Shown in pieces: positions 19,917-28,652 of a DNA stretch of 64,000 nucleotides. Positions within the stretch are counted from its first letter, which is position 1; the number at the start of each line of letters is the position of its first letter. The DNA comes from Actinomycetota bacterium (GTDB lineage: Bacteria > Actinomycetota > Thermoleophilia > Solirubrobacterales > JACPNS01). Below the pieces are notes generated by a model. It was not told the origin of the DNA. It worked only from the letters and a program-made list of their open reading frames with translations, and ran no database searches. Made by a program: the position numbers and the translations under genes. The stretch is from the NCBI GenBank assembly GCA_016213645.1, contig JACQZY010000020.1, positions 1 through 64,000 of the forward strand. Direction: 5' to 3'.

Positions 19917-20246
19917 ATGGCCCAGGCACCACGCAAATCTCCCGAAAAGCACTCAGGCACGCATTCGGGAAAGCACGGCTACAGCGACCGGACGGACGCG
20001 CTCACAAAGCGCCTACGCCGAATCGAGGGCCAGGTGCGCGGCATCGAGCGCATGATCGAAGAAGACCGCTACTGCATCGACGTGCTCACCCAGATCTCCG
20101 CCGTGCAGGCGGCGCTGGACAAAGTCGCACTCGGCTTGCTGGAGGATCACGCTCACCACTGCGTGGTTGGCGGCCCGGAGAAACTGAAGGCCGAACGCAC
20201 GACGGAGTTGATGGCGTCGGTCGCGCGGTTGATGCGCCGCGGTTGA
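19917..20246 (+). CDS. csoR: Copper-sensing repressor CsoR
   Basis: 109 residues. The core '[21 protein letters not shown]' is diagnostic, and the Cu(I) ligands Cys53, His78 and Cys82 keep the C-x24-H-x3-C spacing known from CsoR. It is an all-helical DNA-binding tetramer that leaves its operator on binding Cu(I). It has a ~20-residue basic, His-rich N-terminal tail (four His) beyond the core. Divergent from copZ-copA with the operator between them. Confidence 0.96.
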   Translation: MAQAPRKSPEKHSGTHSGKHGYSDRTDALTKRLRRIEGQVRGIERMIEEDRYCIDVLTQISAVQAALDKVALGLLEDHAHHCVVGGPEKLKAERTTELMASVARLMRRG

Positions 20247-20318
20247 ATTCGGCGTTTCCTCCCACGACGATTGCGCGGCGCGAGAACGGCGCCTCCGCGA
20301 TCGGCCGTTTTGACCGCT

Positions 20319-22532
20319 TCAGCTCGCGTCTGCTGTACGGCCGCGCCTAAAGGCGAGCTTCTGTTCGTGCAGACCGACGTCGGCCCGATGCATGAACGCA
20401 TCGGCGTCATCGCTCTCGCTCCAGTGCACCACCGCCACGCTCGCCGTGGGAATCAGCTGCGGACAGATTCGGCGGCGCGAGCGGATGATCGCCTCACGAA
20501 CGCGATCGGCGACTTGCTCGGGTTCGTCATTGCCGTCGAAGCTGGTTACGACCATGAACTCGTCTCCCCCGCGCCGCGCGACCATGTCTTCAATCCGAAC
20601 GTTGTCCGCAATCGCGCGCGCTACGGACTCCAGCACGCGGTCACCGACGGTGTGGCTGAAGCTGTCGTTCACCTGCTTGAACTCGTCGAGGTCGATTGCC
20701 AGCAACGTCGGATGGGGGCCACCCGACCGCGCGGCCTTGACGGTCTCTTCGATTCGCGCGCGAAGCGCTCGCACGTTCGACAATCCGGTCAGCGCGTCAA
20801 GTTGCGAGAGCCGCCAGTTTTCGTCGATGAAGCGGTCCGTGACCTGGCGCACCTTCAACGTCAGCGCCGCGGTCGACAACACCATCAGCGCGACCACTCC
20901 CACATGGGCTCCCGCATATGGCGCGGAAATCGTGATTGCCAACGCCGCGAACAACCCGATGCACACCGGCAGATAAAGCGCAGCCACGCGCGAGCGGAAG
21001 AAATGAAACGCAAACACCGCGACGATCACAAACAGGTCCAGCATCGCCGCGCCGGACGCGTCTGCCTGCAAAATGGCGCCGCTGAGCAGCGCCAGCGCTA
21101 CGAGCATTACGACATGCAGCGCGACATGTCGCAGTGGATAAATCGCCGCCAGCGCACTGAGACCCGCAAGCAGCAAGAATCCGCCTCCAAACAGCACTCC
21201 ATCCAGTGCGTCGAACGGATGGCTGAGCCCGGCGACCCCGGATACAACCAGCGCAAACCCAACCACCAAATTCATTCCGACGGCGAACCACCACTGCGCA
21301 CGGTCGCCGTGCGCAGTGCCGCGCATGCAGCGAACGCGCGGTTTACGGTCCGCATCGGCGGCACGCCTGAGAGGGTGGCCGCCCGAAGAGAGTGCTTCAA
21401 CGCGTTCGCGGTCCGATTCGCTGCGGTGGTCAATGATTGCGAGGCGGACGGGCCGGTTCGGCTCGTCGTGGCTGTGGTATTCGACCTTCGCCTCATGCAG
21501 CGCATCGTCGGCGCGTTGCAACAGCGACCCAACGGTGTCATCGGGACGCGCGTAGACGAACGCCACGCTGCCGGAAGGTGAAACTTCGGGGCAGACCCGC
21601 TTACGGGCCTTCGTAATTGCATCGCCAAGGCGACTGGAGGTCTCGCCGAGATCGCGGCCGGCGGAGTCCGTAATGAACAGTGAGAACTCGTCGCCGCCAC
21701 GCCGCGCGAACAGATCGCCGTGTTCGCCGCAGCCGACAAGCGCTTCGGACACAGCCTTCAGAACCTCGTCGCCTCGCTGGTGGTCGAAACGGTCGTTGAC
21801 CTGCTTGAAGTCGTCAAGGTCAATCGCAAACAAGGCCGCGCGCAACGATTCCGGATCCTTCAGCTCGCGCTCGATCGCGGTGTTGAGCGCTCGCGTGTTT
21901 GCCAGCCCCGTAAGCGCGTCGGTGAACGCAAGCACGCGATTGCGACGGGCGAAATCGCGTGTACGCGCCTGAGCCACCATCATCGAGACCGAAACTGCGA
22001 CGATCGCGAGCGTCGAACAAACAGCCATCGCCACAGCCCACGACTGATCCACGCTCAGCAGCGTGACAATCGAGAACGGGATCGCCAGTACGGAATACGG
22101 CAACGCCGCGCGTAGTCCGTAATAGACCGCCGGTGGAACCGTCACTACCAACGCCAGTATGACGAACGCCTGCGCCGCGTCGCCGACGACGAGCGCACCG
22201 CAAATAATCAGCGACGCGCCGAGCGTCAGGCGCACATGCGTGGCACGGTGCGAATTCGGGAAGTAACGCAACCCGAGAATCGAAAGCAACGCAATCGTGA
22301 TCGCCATCCCGCCGGTAACGAGAAAACCCGTGTTGTACTTCTCCGGCGCCGTCAAGTGCGCCAACACCGCCGGAATACCGCCGGCGGCATACAGCAGGAT
22401 CGACACGTACCAACCGGTTTTCGGAGTCAAGCCGATCTGCTCAAGGCGGTCCTCGACATCGCGCATGCTGTCGGCGCCAAGCGACGACTGGCCCGTATGT
22501 GCAAGCTTTCTCGCGGCAGAAACTGGACGCAT
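20319..22532 (-). CDS. Double diguanylate cyclase: two (membrane bundle + GGDEF) units in one chain
   Basis: 737 residues from ATG at 22532, which has AGGA upstream; a TTG at 22574 is less likely. The chain is duplicated: ~6 membrane helices, coiled linker and GGDEF, then another ~6 helices, linker and GGDEF. Both active sites read RRGGDEF, and both have the Mg/substrate motifs 'AIDLDDFKQVNDRF' and 'AIDLDEFKQVNDSF'. The inhibitory I-site RxxD is intact only in the second domain (RIED five residues before GGDEF); the first has EHGD. It should make cyclic di-GMP at the membrane. No EAL domain is present. The two halves are similar but clearly diverged. Confidence 0.93.
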   Translation of the reverse strand: MRPVSAARKLAHTGQSSLGADSMRDVEDRLEQIGLTPKTGWYVSILLYAAGGIPAVLAHLTAPEKYNTGFLVTGGMAITIALLSILGLRYFPNSHRATHVRLTLGASLIICGALVVGDAAQAFVILALVVTVPPAVYYGLRAALPYSVLAIPFSIVTLLSVDQSWAVAMAVCSTLAIVAVSVSMMVAQARTRDFARRNRVLAFTDALTGLANTRALNTAIERELKDPESLRAALFAIDLDDFKQVNDRFDHQRGDEVLKAVSEALVGCGEHGDLFARRGGDEFSLFITDSAGRDLGETSSRLGDAITKARKRVCPEVSPSGSVAFVYARPDDTVGSLLQRADDALHEAKVEYHSHDEPNRPVRLAIIDHRSESDRERVEALSSGGHPLRRAADADRKPRVRCMRGTAHGDRAQWWFAVGMNLVVGFALVVSGVAGLSHPFDALDGVLFGGGFLLLAGLSALAAIYPLRHVALHVVMLVALALLSGAILQADASGAAMLDLFVIVAVFAFHFFRSRVAALYLPVCIGLFAALAITISAPYAGAHVGVVALMVLSTAALTLKVRQVTDRFIDENWRLSQLDALTGLSNVRALRARIEETVKAARSGGPHPTLLAIDLDEFKQVNDSFSHTVGDRVLESVARAIADNVRIEDMVARRGGDEFMVVTSFDGNDEPEQVADRVREAIIRSRRRICPQLIPTASVAVVHWSESDDADAFMHRADVGLHEQKLAFRRGRTADAS

Positions 22533-22692
22533 ATCTGTCCTATCGTCCGGAGACCGCCGGTTTTCGATTAACAATTGCTTGCCCGCAGTTGAAAAGTGTG
22601 CAAATTCCGCTTGTTTATGCGGATCTACCCGAATTAATTAAGGTCGAGACCCTACGTATAAACGTCCAAAACGGCCTGATTATTCGCAACCT

Positions 22693-23436
22693 TCAGGCGG
22701 TTCGAGGGCGCATCGCGAGGTAACCGCCGTGCCCCGCGGAGAAGTGATATTCGCCCGCGTAGGTGGCCAGAGCCTTCACGCTGAAACCGGCATGGCACAG
22801 CGCGGAGTGCAACTCCTCAGGGTCGTAAAGCTCAAGCTCGTGAATCTCTTCGGTGCGACGCTCGCCGTCACTGGTTTCGCGATGAGAGACGATGCGGCGC
22901 GAGAGTCGTCGCCGCGCCGGTGCTTCGATGGTCTCTGAGCTGACCCGCCAGCCATCGCCGGTCCACACGGTGTGCTCGGCTCTTGGCAGCCCCCGGCCCG
23001 GTTGAGCAACGTCGAACAGCAACATCCCTCCCGGGACGAGAGCCTCGAACGCCCGCGTGAAAACCGCGTTCATCGCGTCGAAACCGGCTCGCTCGTCGAA
23101 TAGGTAGTTGAAGGCCTCCCCGATCGCGGTGACCGCCACACTTGATTCGATCGGAGCGTCGTATAGCGAGATCGCCTCAAATCCGGCGCCGGGCGCGCGC
23201 TCATGCGCCAGTGCGATCATCGCCGGAGAAAGATCAAATCCGCGCACCGCGTAGCCGGCGTCGGCCAGTATGCGCGACGAGATTCCGCTGCCGCAGGCGA
23301 GCTCTACGATCGGACCGTCGGCGGGACCGAGACCGGCGGCGGCGAGTGCGTCAAGCAACGTGGCCGCCGCGCCGCGAGCGATCATCCCGAATCCGTCGTC
23401 GTGGATGTGCGAGAGGTCCTCGGCGTAGGCGTTCAC
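22693..23436 (-). CDS. SAM-dependent methyltransferase (class I)
   Basis: 247 residues. Motif I is 'IVELACGSGISSRILADAG', followed by the acidic strand-2 end 'VRGFDLSPAMIALAHERAP' and motif 'LVPGGMLLFDVAQPGRG'. This is a Rossmann-fold small-molecule methyltransferase of the Methyltransf_25 type. Substrate unknown. The nearest co-directional neighbours are rubredoxin and alkB upstream, 46 nt from the rubredoxin stop, so they may share a transcript, but a functional link is not evident. Confidence 0.88.
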   Translation of the reverse strand: MNAYAEDLSHIHDDGFGMIARGAAATLLDALAAAGLGPADGPIVELACGSGISSRILADAGYAVRGFDLSPAMIALAHERAPGAGFEAISLYDAPIESSVAVTAIGEAFNYLFDERAGFDAMNAVFTRAFEALVPGGMLLFDVAQPGRGLPRAEHTVWTGDGWRVSSETIEAPARRRLSRRIVSHRETSDGERRTEEIHELELYDPEELHSALCHAGFSVKALATYAGEYHFSAGHGGYLAMRPRTA

Positions 23437-23481
23437 CGGGCAAACGCTACGCGCTCGGCGGGCCGGTGTTCACGCGCACGG

Positions 23482-23655
23482 TCAGCCGCCGTCGGTGATC
23501 TCTTCAAAGTCGACCTTGTCACGTACGCCGCAGTCCGGGCAGTTCCAGTCGTCCGGCACGTCTGCGAACGCCGTGCCCGGAGGAAATCCCTCGCGCGGCT
23601 CGCCCGCGGTTTCGTCGTACACGTAGTCGCAGACGGGGCACCGGTAGCGGCTCAT
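23482..23655 (-). CDS. Rubredoxin (AlkB electron donor)
   Basis: 57 residues from ATG at 23655, which overlaps the alkB stop as ATGA; an upstream in-frame start at 23676 would sit inside alkB. The iron site is CPVC (C6, C9) and CPDC (near 39-42), with the typical 'YVYDETAGEPREGFPPGTAF' between them. It carries electrons from rubredoxin reductase to AlkB. Coupled translation with alkB makes that partnership nearly certain. No rubredoxin reductase is in the window. Confidence 0.95.
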   Translation of the reverse strand: MSRYRCPVCDYVYDETAGEPREGFPPGTAFADVPDDWNCPDCGVRDKVDFEEITDGG

Positions 23656-24917
23656 GCGGCCACACCTCCGCCCCACGGCAGGGTGCGCCGTCCGGCCGCC
23701 TTCGCGGCCGCCGCGGCAGCGGTGCCGGGACCGTACTTTCGCGTGATCTTGTCGCGACGCCGCGGACTGATGTTTGCGCGCGTGACATCGCCGCCGTAGT
23801 GCTGAAGCAGCCGCCTGTCCATGATCCTGCTCCAGACCGGCGGCATCATCGCCAGCACCATCATCGTCGCGTAGCCGCTGGGAAGCTGCGGGGCCTCGTC
23901 AACGTGCAGCAGCGCCTGGTAGCGGCGCGTGGGATTGGTGTGATGGTCGCTGTGACGCTGCAAGTGGTAGAGAAAGACGTTTGACCACTGATTGTTGCTG
24001 TTCCAGCTGTGCTCGGGCACGCAGCGCTCGTACCGACCGCCGTCCTTCTTTTGGCGCAAGAGGCCGTAGTGCTCGATGTAGTTGACCACTTCCAGCATGC
24101 AGAAACCAACGACGGTCTGAATCAAAAGGTACGGCAAGACCGCTACGCCGAAAGCTCCGGCCAGGATCACGTAGAGCGCCACCGTCATCAGCCAGGCATT
24201 GATCAAATCGTTCTTCAGCGACCAGCGGCTTGTGCCAAGTCGCTCGAAGCGCGCAGACTCCAGGCGCCAAGCCGAGGAAAGACTGCCAAAGACGGTGCGT
24301 GGAAGAAACGCCCAGAAGCTCTCGCCCAAGCGCGCGCTGGCCGGATCCTCCGGCGTGGAAACACGCACGTGGTGCCCGCGGTTGTGCTCGATGAAGAAAT
24401 GTCCGTAGAAAGTCTGTGCAAGCGCGATCTTCGCCAGCCAGCGTTCGAGCTTCGGTTTTTTGTGACCGAGTTCGTGCGCGACGGCAATCGCGATGCCGGC
24501 GACCATCGCCACGGTAAACGCCAACCCGACCTTGTCCACGATCGAGAGATCGCCGCGCGTCCACATCCAGCAGGCCCAAACGAGCGCGGCGTATTGAATC
24601 GGCAGAAACAGATAAGTGATGCGACGGTAGTACTTGTCGTCCTCCAGGGCTTCGAGCAAACTGTCGGGTGGGTTGGACCCGTCAAGTCCCGCGGCGGTGT
24701 CGATAAACGGAAAGATCACGAAGATCAAGACCGGCCCGTACCACCAGCACAGCGAAGAGCCGGTCAGCGCGAAAAGCCCCCACGCGCCGAACGGGATCGT
24801 CGGCACCAATAGCCCGAGCATCCAGGCGTATCGCTTGCGGTCGCGCCAGGCCGCCGCGTCTGAGCTCATTACGGCCGACCCGCCGGAGTGGGTTGCCGCA
24901 TCAATCGTCTTGGACAT
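23652..24917 (-). CDS. alkB: Alkane 1-monooxygenase AlkB
   Basis: 421 residues with about six membrane helices. The di-iron histidine boxes are HELGH, 'EHNRGHH' and 'LQRHSDHH', plus the AlkB-specific 'NYIEHYGLLRQK'. It hydroxylates medium- or long-chain n-alkanes at the terminal carbon in the cytoplasmic membrane. GGAGGG lies 7 nt before the ATG. The rubredoxin gene overlaps its stop. A perfect dyad 81-102 nt upstream is a candidate operator. No alcohol dehydrogenase or TetR regulator is adjacent, unlike many alk clusters. Confidence 0.97.
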   Translation of the reverse strand: MSKTIDAATHSGGSAVMSSDAAAWRDRKRYAWMLGLLVPTIPFGAWGLFALTGSSLCWWYGPVLIFVIFPFIDTAAGLDGSNPPDSLLEALEDDKYYRRITYLFLPIQYAALVWACWMWTRGDLSIVDKVGLAFTVAMVAGIAIAVAHELGHKKPKLERWLAKIALAQTFYGHFFIEHNRGHHVRVSTPEDPASARLGESFWAFLPRTVFGSLSSAWRLESARFERLGTSRWSLKNDLINAWLMTVALYVILAGAFGVAVLPYLLIQTVVGFCMLEVVNYIEHYGLLRQKKDGGRYERCVPEHSWNSNNQWSNVFLYHLQRHSDHHTNPTRRYQALLHVDEAPQLPSGYATMMVLAMMPPVWSRIMDRRLLQHYGGDVTRANISPRRRDKITRKYGPGTAAAAAAKAAGRRTLPWGGGVAA

Positions 24918-24997
24918 CTAATCGCCCTCCATCGGTCGTCAGACCGCCTCGCCTTGTCCGGCGAAGCGCAGCTCGCCGCCCATAAGTCATCGTGCTA

Positions 24998-25019
24998 TGT
25001 GACATTAAACCATGTCACA
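24998..25019. promoter_or_regulatory. Perfect 8-bp dyad upstream of alkB (candidate operator)
   Basis: TGTGACAT (24998-25005), 6-nt spacer, ATGTCACA (25012-25019). It lies in a locally A/T-rich, gene-free stretch 81-102 nt before alkB. The size and symmetry suit a TetR- or FadR-like dimer. It does not have CRP spacing. Confidence 0.6.
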
Positions 25020-25111
25020 GTCTATTAAACAAAGTCCGCAAAAGCAACAGTACGGAAATTGGGAATAATTTGGCGCCGATTGGGGATAACGCCGCGCGGC
25101 GGCGCCCGTCG

Positions 25112-25987
25112 TCAGTAGCGAGCCGGGTGGCGCAATTTGAAGCCTCTTGACCAGCGCTCCTCCCCGCGCCAGCGCGGGCCGCTCTCGCCCGCTCCCGAGG
25201 TGTCAAAGCGCAGTCCGGCGATCACCATGAACACATGACCGTTGTTCGCGTAGACGTTGACCCAGCGACCGGCGCCCTTCACGCCCCAGGACTTGTATCC
25301 GCCGGACACCATCGAGCCGTTGACCAAACCGACCGATCGCAGCACGTAGCTTGTCGATCCCGAGCAGTCGTATCCGGTGTCGGTCAGTCGCGCGTGACCT
25401 CCGCCCCACTTGTACGGCTTACGAGTGATTCGATTGGCGGCGTGAATCATGTCCTTGACCAACCTCGGCGCGCGTTTCGGCGCGATCGCCGTGCGGCCGT
25501 CGGCGGCGATGCGCGCGACCTCGCCATTGGGAGTGGGCGGCCAGATCGGGAGCTGCGGCTGGTCGGTCCAATCGTCGCCGGCGCCGTCGTCCGGCGCGGG
25601 CGCGGGCGCGGGTTGGCCGGGGGGCGGGCCCGCGGGTGGAACTTGGTCTATTGGTGGGTCCTGATCCGAGTCCTGGCAGTCGTCCTCCGGATCATCGTTG
25701 AAGTCATCGCACCAGTCCGGGTAGTAGGCGTCGTAGGAATTGATTTGGAAGGCGCTTAGCTGCGCGGGAGTTGTCCGCGCTGATGAGGCCGCCGAAGCCG
25801 ACGCGGGCAGAGCGAGCACGAACAGAGCGGTGAAGGCCATCAGCATCACCACGGCAAGCAGCATCGGCAGTGGATGCGGGATCGTCGTATGGATGCGAGG
25901 GCGACGCGCGAGGCGAGCGCGACCGTTCACGGAATCGTGTCGATTTGAACGTTTTTCAAGCTGCGGGCTGATTCTGAGCGTGGGCAT
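25112..25987 (-). CDS. Secreted NlpC/P60-like cell-wall hydrolase
   Basis: 291 residues. A basic N-terminus (about 40 residues) leads into a hydrophobic signal segment 'MLLAVVMLMAFTALFVLALP'. Next comes an Asp/Pro-rich linker (about 90-150) and then the catalytic domain: Cys in YDCSGS, His in NNGHVFMVIAGLRFD, and a conserved end 'FKLRHPARY'. It should be exported and cut peptidoglycan peptides or a related amide. It is paralogous to the gene at 34569-35363. No c-di-AMP (ydaO) riboswitch was found upstream. Confidence 0.85.
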   Translation of the reverse strand: MPTLRISPQLEKRSNRHDSVNGRARLARRPRIHTTIPHPLPMLLAVVMLMAFTALFVLALPASASAASSARTTPAQLSAFQINSYDAYYPDWCDDFNDDPEDDCQDSDQDPPIDQVPPAGPPPGQPAPAPAPDDGAGDDWTDQPQLPIWPPTPNGEVARIAADGRTAIAPKRAPRLVKDMIHAANRITRKPYKWGGGHARLTDTGYDCSGSTSYVLRSVGLVNGSMVSGGYKSWGVKGAGRWVNVYANNGHVFMVIAGLRFDTSGAGESGPRWRGEERWSRGFKLRHPARY

Positions 25988-26161
25988 CGCTGAGCGTCCA
26001 TTCTCTGCGCATCGTTCTGGAGACGGACAGGCGTACGCGGAGGCGCCAGGCCGTCACTTGTTTGTTCGGCACACGGGCCACGGCTCCTGACCCCACGGCG
26101 ATCGATTCGCGGACTGATTTCCTAGGCCGTGCGTCCGTAGGGCCGGCGCCCCATCACCGCA

Positions 26162-27124
26162 TCAGAGCCCGGGCTGCGGCAGCGATGACGTGTCCACAAC
26201 TTCGAAATCGTCGCCGGTCAGACTTTGCAGCGAATGCAGGTCGTCGTTGTCCCAGCGCCTGTCCGGTGCGCCGGACACGTACCAGGGTGAACCGTTATCG
26301 GCGAGGATCATGCCGTAGCGCTTGAGCGCCGTCAGCACCACACGCGACTGCGGCGGGAATCCGCCGATGTCGAAGTTCGCCTTGAGCCTGAGCCGCAACC
26401 CCATCGGCGGCAGCGAAGAATCGTCGTCGCTGCTGGCGAAGTGCCTCGCCGGATACACGTAGGAGTTGCGTGTACGCGGTGCGGTGAAGCGCAGCGCGTG
26501 ATCGATCTCGCCCGCGGCGACCTCGTCGTAGCGCGCCAGTCCGGGGAGGATCGGCAGACCGGCGGCGTCGGCGCTGGTCCAGCCGTCCGGGCGCAAACGG
26601 TTGGACCGCATGTTCCAGACCGCGCCCGAGCCGGCATGCCAAGTACGCCCACCGCTTCGCGGGTGCGCGTCGTAGAGCTCGTAGAGCTTGCAGCGCGAGC
26701 GGTCCACGATCAGCACGTGGCGATCGCCGGTGCCGTTGCGGCCGCCCTCGATCGGCGGGTTTCGAGGAATCGGATAGCGCACGTGGTCGGACTCATCCGA
26801 GTAGTCGAAGCTCACGCGACGCTTGCTCTGCTTCTTGCCTACAACCACATACGGGATGCCGATCGGTCCGCCGTTCCAAGTGCCGGAACCAAAGTCCGCG
26901 TGTGCGTAGTCCGCTCGGCCGATCGAGTTGACGAACGTGTTCGAGCGAGCGGTCGTGGGGAGCGAATCCACGCGCTGGTTCCACGGATTGTCGGCCGGAA
27001 AGATCGAGCAGCTCGGAGCCTTTGCCAGCGGCCGGCCGTCGGCGCCCGCCCCGCCCAAGACGGCGATCGCGCAACCGCTGACTACCGCCAACACGCCCGT
27101 TATTCGCATCCTGCGACCAGACAT
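26162..27124 (-). CDS. Secreted protein of unknown function
   Basis: 320 residues, family not recognised. The N-terminal signal segment 'ITGVLAVVSGCAIAVLGGAG' is followed by 'CSIFPADNPWNQRVDSLP', an opening I associate with a group of actinobacterial and proteobacterial exported proteins. Further blocks include 'HADFGSGTWNGGPIGIPYVVV' (broken around residue 80) and a C-terminal 'YGMILADNGSPWYVSG'. No catalytic triad is clear. It lies between a cell-wall hydrolase and an SGNH hydrolase on the same strand, so an envelope role is plausible. Confidence 0.75.
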   Translation of the reverse strand: MSGRRMRITGVLAVVSGCAIAVLGGAGADGRPLAKAPSCSIFPADNPWNQRVDSLPTTARSNTFVNSIGRADYAHADFGSGTWNGGPIGIPYVVVGKKQSKRRVSFDYSDESDHVRYPIPRNPPIEGGRNGTGDRHVLIVDRSRCKLYELYDAHPRSGGRTWHAGSGAVWNMRSNRLRPDGWTSADAAGLPILPGLARYDEVAAGEIDHALRFTAPRTRNSYVYPARHFASSDDDSSLPPMGLRLRLKANFDIGGFPPQSRVVLTALKRYGMILADNGSPWYVSGAPDRRWDNDDLHSLQSLTGDDFEVVDTSSLPQPGL

Positions 27125-27173
27125 AACTCAAGCATTGCACCAACGCCACTCGGCACGACGGCCGGAGCGTCGA

Positions 27174-27974
27174 TCATCCGTTTAGCGCGTGATCCTCGCT
27201 TTGCCGTTCCACCGGCGCCGGTACGGCGCGTTTGGGCGCGACACCGTCGCCGGACGAGGTTCCACGCAACCGCCGCGTCAGCCACGGCCGCATGTGCCGC
27301 CAAGCCCAGAGCGCGTCGCCCGGCAGGGATCGCAGCGCGCCGGGCGGCGAGTGCGGCAAGAGTTCGCCGTCCTCGGCGACGTTCGGCACACCAAGCGCTC
27401 GCGCCGCAGCCGCCGCGATGCGTTTGTGTCCCTCGGCGTTGGCGTGCAGACGATCCTTGCTCCAAAGGCTCAAATGAGTGGCGAGCGGATCGGCGGCCGT
27501 GTCCACCAGCACCGCGCCGGTCCGCTGCGCGATCTCTCGCATCAGCTGGTTGTAGGAAGTCACCCGATCGCTCACGATCCGCGCGAGGCCGATCGAGTCG
27601 GAGAGGTCCGGCAGCGTCATCGTCAGCACCGTAGCCCCGGATTCTCTGAACGCGATCTGCATGCGCTCCATCCTGTCGGCCACGTATTCCAAGTCCACGC
27701 TGCGCCGCAGCAGATCGTTGACGCCGCCAACCACGCTCACGAGATCGGGTTTCAGTGCCAGCGCGGGTTGCAACTGCGTGTCGTAGATCTGCCCGATCTT
27801 GCGCCCGCGAATCGCGAAGTTGGCATACAAGATGCCGGGGTTGACCGTGGCCAGATGTTCCGCCAGCCGGTCCGCCCACCCGCGATAACGCGCGCCTCCC
27901 GGGTACGGATCGTCAATGCCCTCCGTCGTGGAGTCACCCAGCGCAACATAAAGGCGGTACTTGGCAGCCGTCAC
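27174..27974 (-). CDS. SGNH/GDSL-family hydrolase
   Basis: 266 residues from GTG at 27974, chosen because the conserved domain begins at once ('YRLYVALGDSTTEGI'); the frame is open further up to 28259, but that part has no domain character. Block I GDSTTEG carries the nucleophile Ser, block III is GGVNDLL with Asn, and block V is 'KDRLHANAEGH' with the Asp/His pair. It is an esterase or lipase with unknown substrate. No signal peptide follows the chosen start. The C-terminal ~60 residues are basic and probably disordered. Confidence 0.88.
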   Translation of the reverse strand: MTAAKYRLYVALGDSTTEGIDDPYPGGARYRGWADRLAEHLATVNPGILYANFAIRGRKIGQIYDTQLQPALALKPDLVSVVGGVNDLLRRSVDLEYVADRMERMQIAFRESGATVLTMTLPDLSDSIGLARIVSDRVTSYNQLMREIAQRTGAVLVDTAADPLATHLSLWSKDRLHANAEGHKRIAAAAARALGVPNVAEDGELLPHSPPGALRSLPGDALWAWRHMRPWLTRRLRGTSSGDGVAPKRAVPAPVERQSEDHALNG

Positions 27975-28236
27975 GCCGTGGAGGATAGGGCGAAACGCCG
28001 GTGGGGAATTTGTGAGCAGGGGTGTAACGGTCAATTCAGACCGGGCGTATCTCTTCGTAGTCGTGATCGAACCAAATTCGGAAACAGCCGGCGGTCCCCC
28101 CGAAGCGCCCGTGTTCGTAAACAAGCAGCCCGTGACAAGCTCGCGAACATCGCCTTTGCGGGGGATTTCGATTGTGATGATGGGCGCATTTGCGATCTGG
28201 TTGAGCCTTGAGTCCGTTCGCCGAGGCCTCGGGAAC

Positions 28237-28476
28237 ATGACGGATTTGCATTGCGACACCTCGGATATCGCACCACGACTTCAGAACAAAGAGATGACGG
28301 CACATCTTTGGGCGATCGCCGCCAACGTGGCCGGCGTGTTCCTGACGATCGCCGCAACGGCGACAATCGTTTACGAACGCAACACCTGGTGGGTTATGGG
28401 AACGGTGATCGCGTTCGGGGGGGCGGTCCTCTTCGCGCTGATCGCAATGATCGTGTTGTCGTTGACCTGCATGTGA
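28237..28476 (+). CDS. Small two-helix membrane protein, unknown
   Basis: 79 residues from ATG at 28237. The frame is open upstream to 27961, so a longer form is possible. Two hydrophobic segments ('WAIAANVAGVFLTIAATATIV' near 24-44, 'VIAFGGAVLFALIAMIVLSL' near 56-75) flank a short loop. Not recognised. It stands alone on the plus strand between minus-strand operons in a stretch less GC-rich than its surroundings, and is followed after 5 nt by another small membrane gene. Confidence 0.5.
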   Translation: MTDLHCDTSDIAPRLQNKEMTAHLWAIAANVAGVFLTIAATATIVYERNTWWVMGTVIAFGGAVLFALIAMIVLSLTCM

Positions 28477-28481
28477 CCGAA

Positions 28482-28652
28482 ATGAACGAAAAACGTTTTC
28501 GAATCCTGAAGATCCTGCTGGCGACTCTTGCGATCGCCACGTTGATCGCCGCAAACCTGTTGACCACCCGGGCGGTGGACATCACCAAACAGACAATCCG
28601 GCAACATCCGGAGCTGCTGCAGCCCGATGGCAGTTGCGGGGCGTGTTCGTAG
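28482..28652 (+). CDS. Tiny single-pass protein with C-terminal CGAC, unknown
   Basis: 56 residues from ATG at 28482. One hydrophobic segment ('ILLATLAIATLIAANLL' near 10-26) follows a basic start, and the chain ends in 'GSCGACS', a CxxC-like pair. Not recognised. It begins 5 nt after the previous small membrane gene, so the two are probably one unit. The stop abuts the end of the convergent NmrA-like gene (28653). Confidence 0.45.
   Translation: MNEKRFRILKILLATLAIATLIAANLLTTRAVDITKQTIRQHPELLQPDGSCGACS

Noticed and set aside
24998-25019. CRP/GlxR site reading (TGTGA ... TCACA) upstream of alkB
   Set aside because: The half-sites are 12 bp apart and not 6, so it does not fit CRP spacing; kept as an unassigned dyad.
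25988-26161. Possible c-di-AMP (ydaO) riboswitch before the NlpC/P60-like gene
   Set aside because: The spacer upstream of the gene lacks the conserved GGGGTGAATC-like and CCGAACCCG-like cores; only scattered GC-rich words resemble them.
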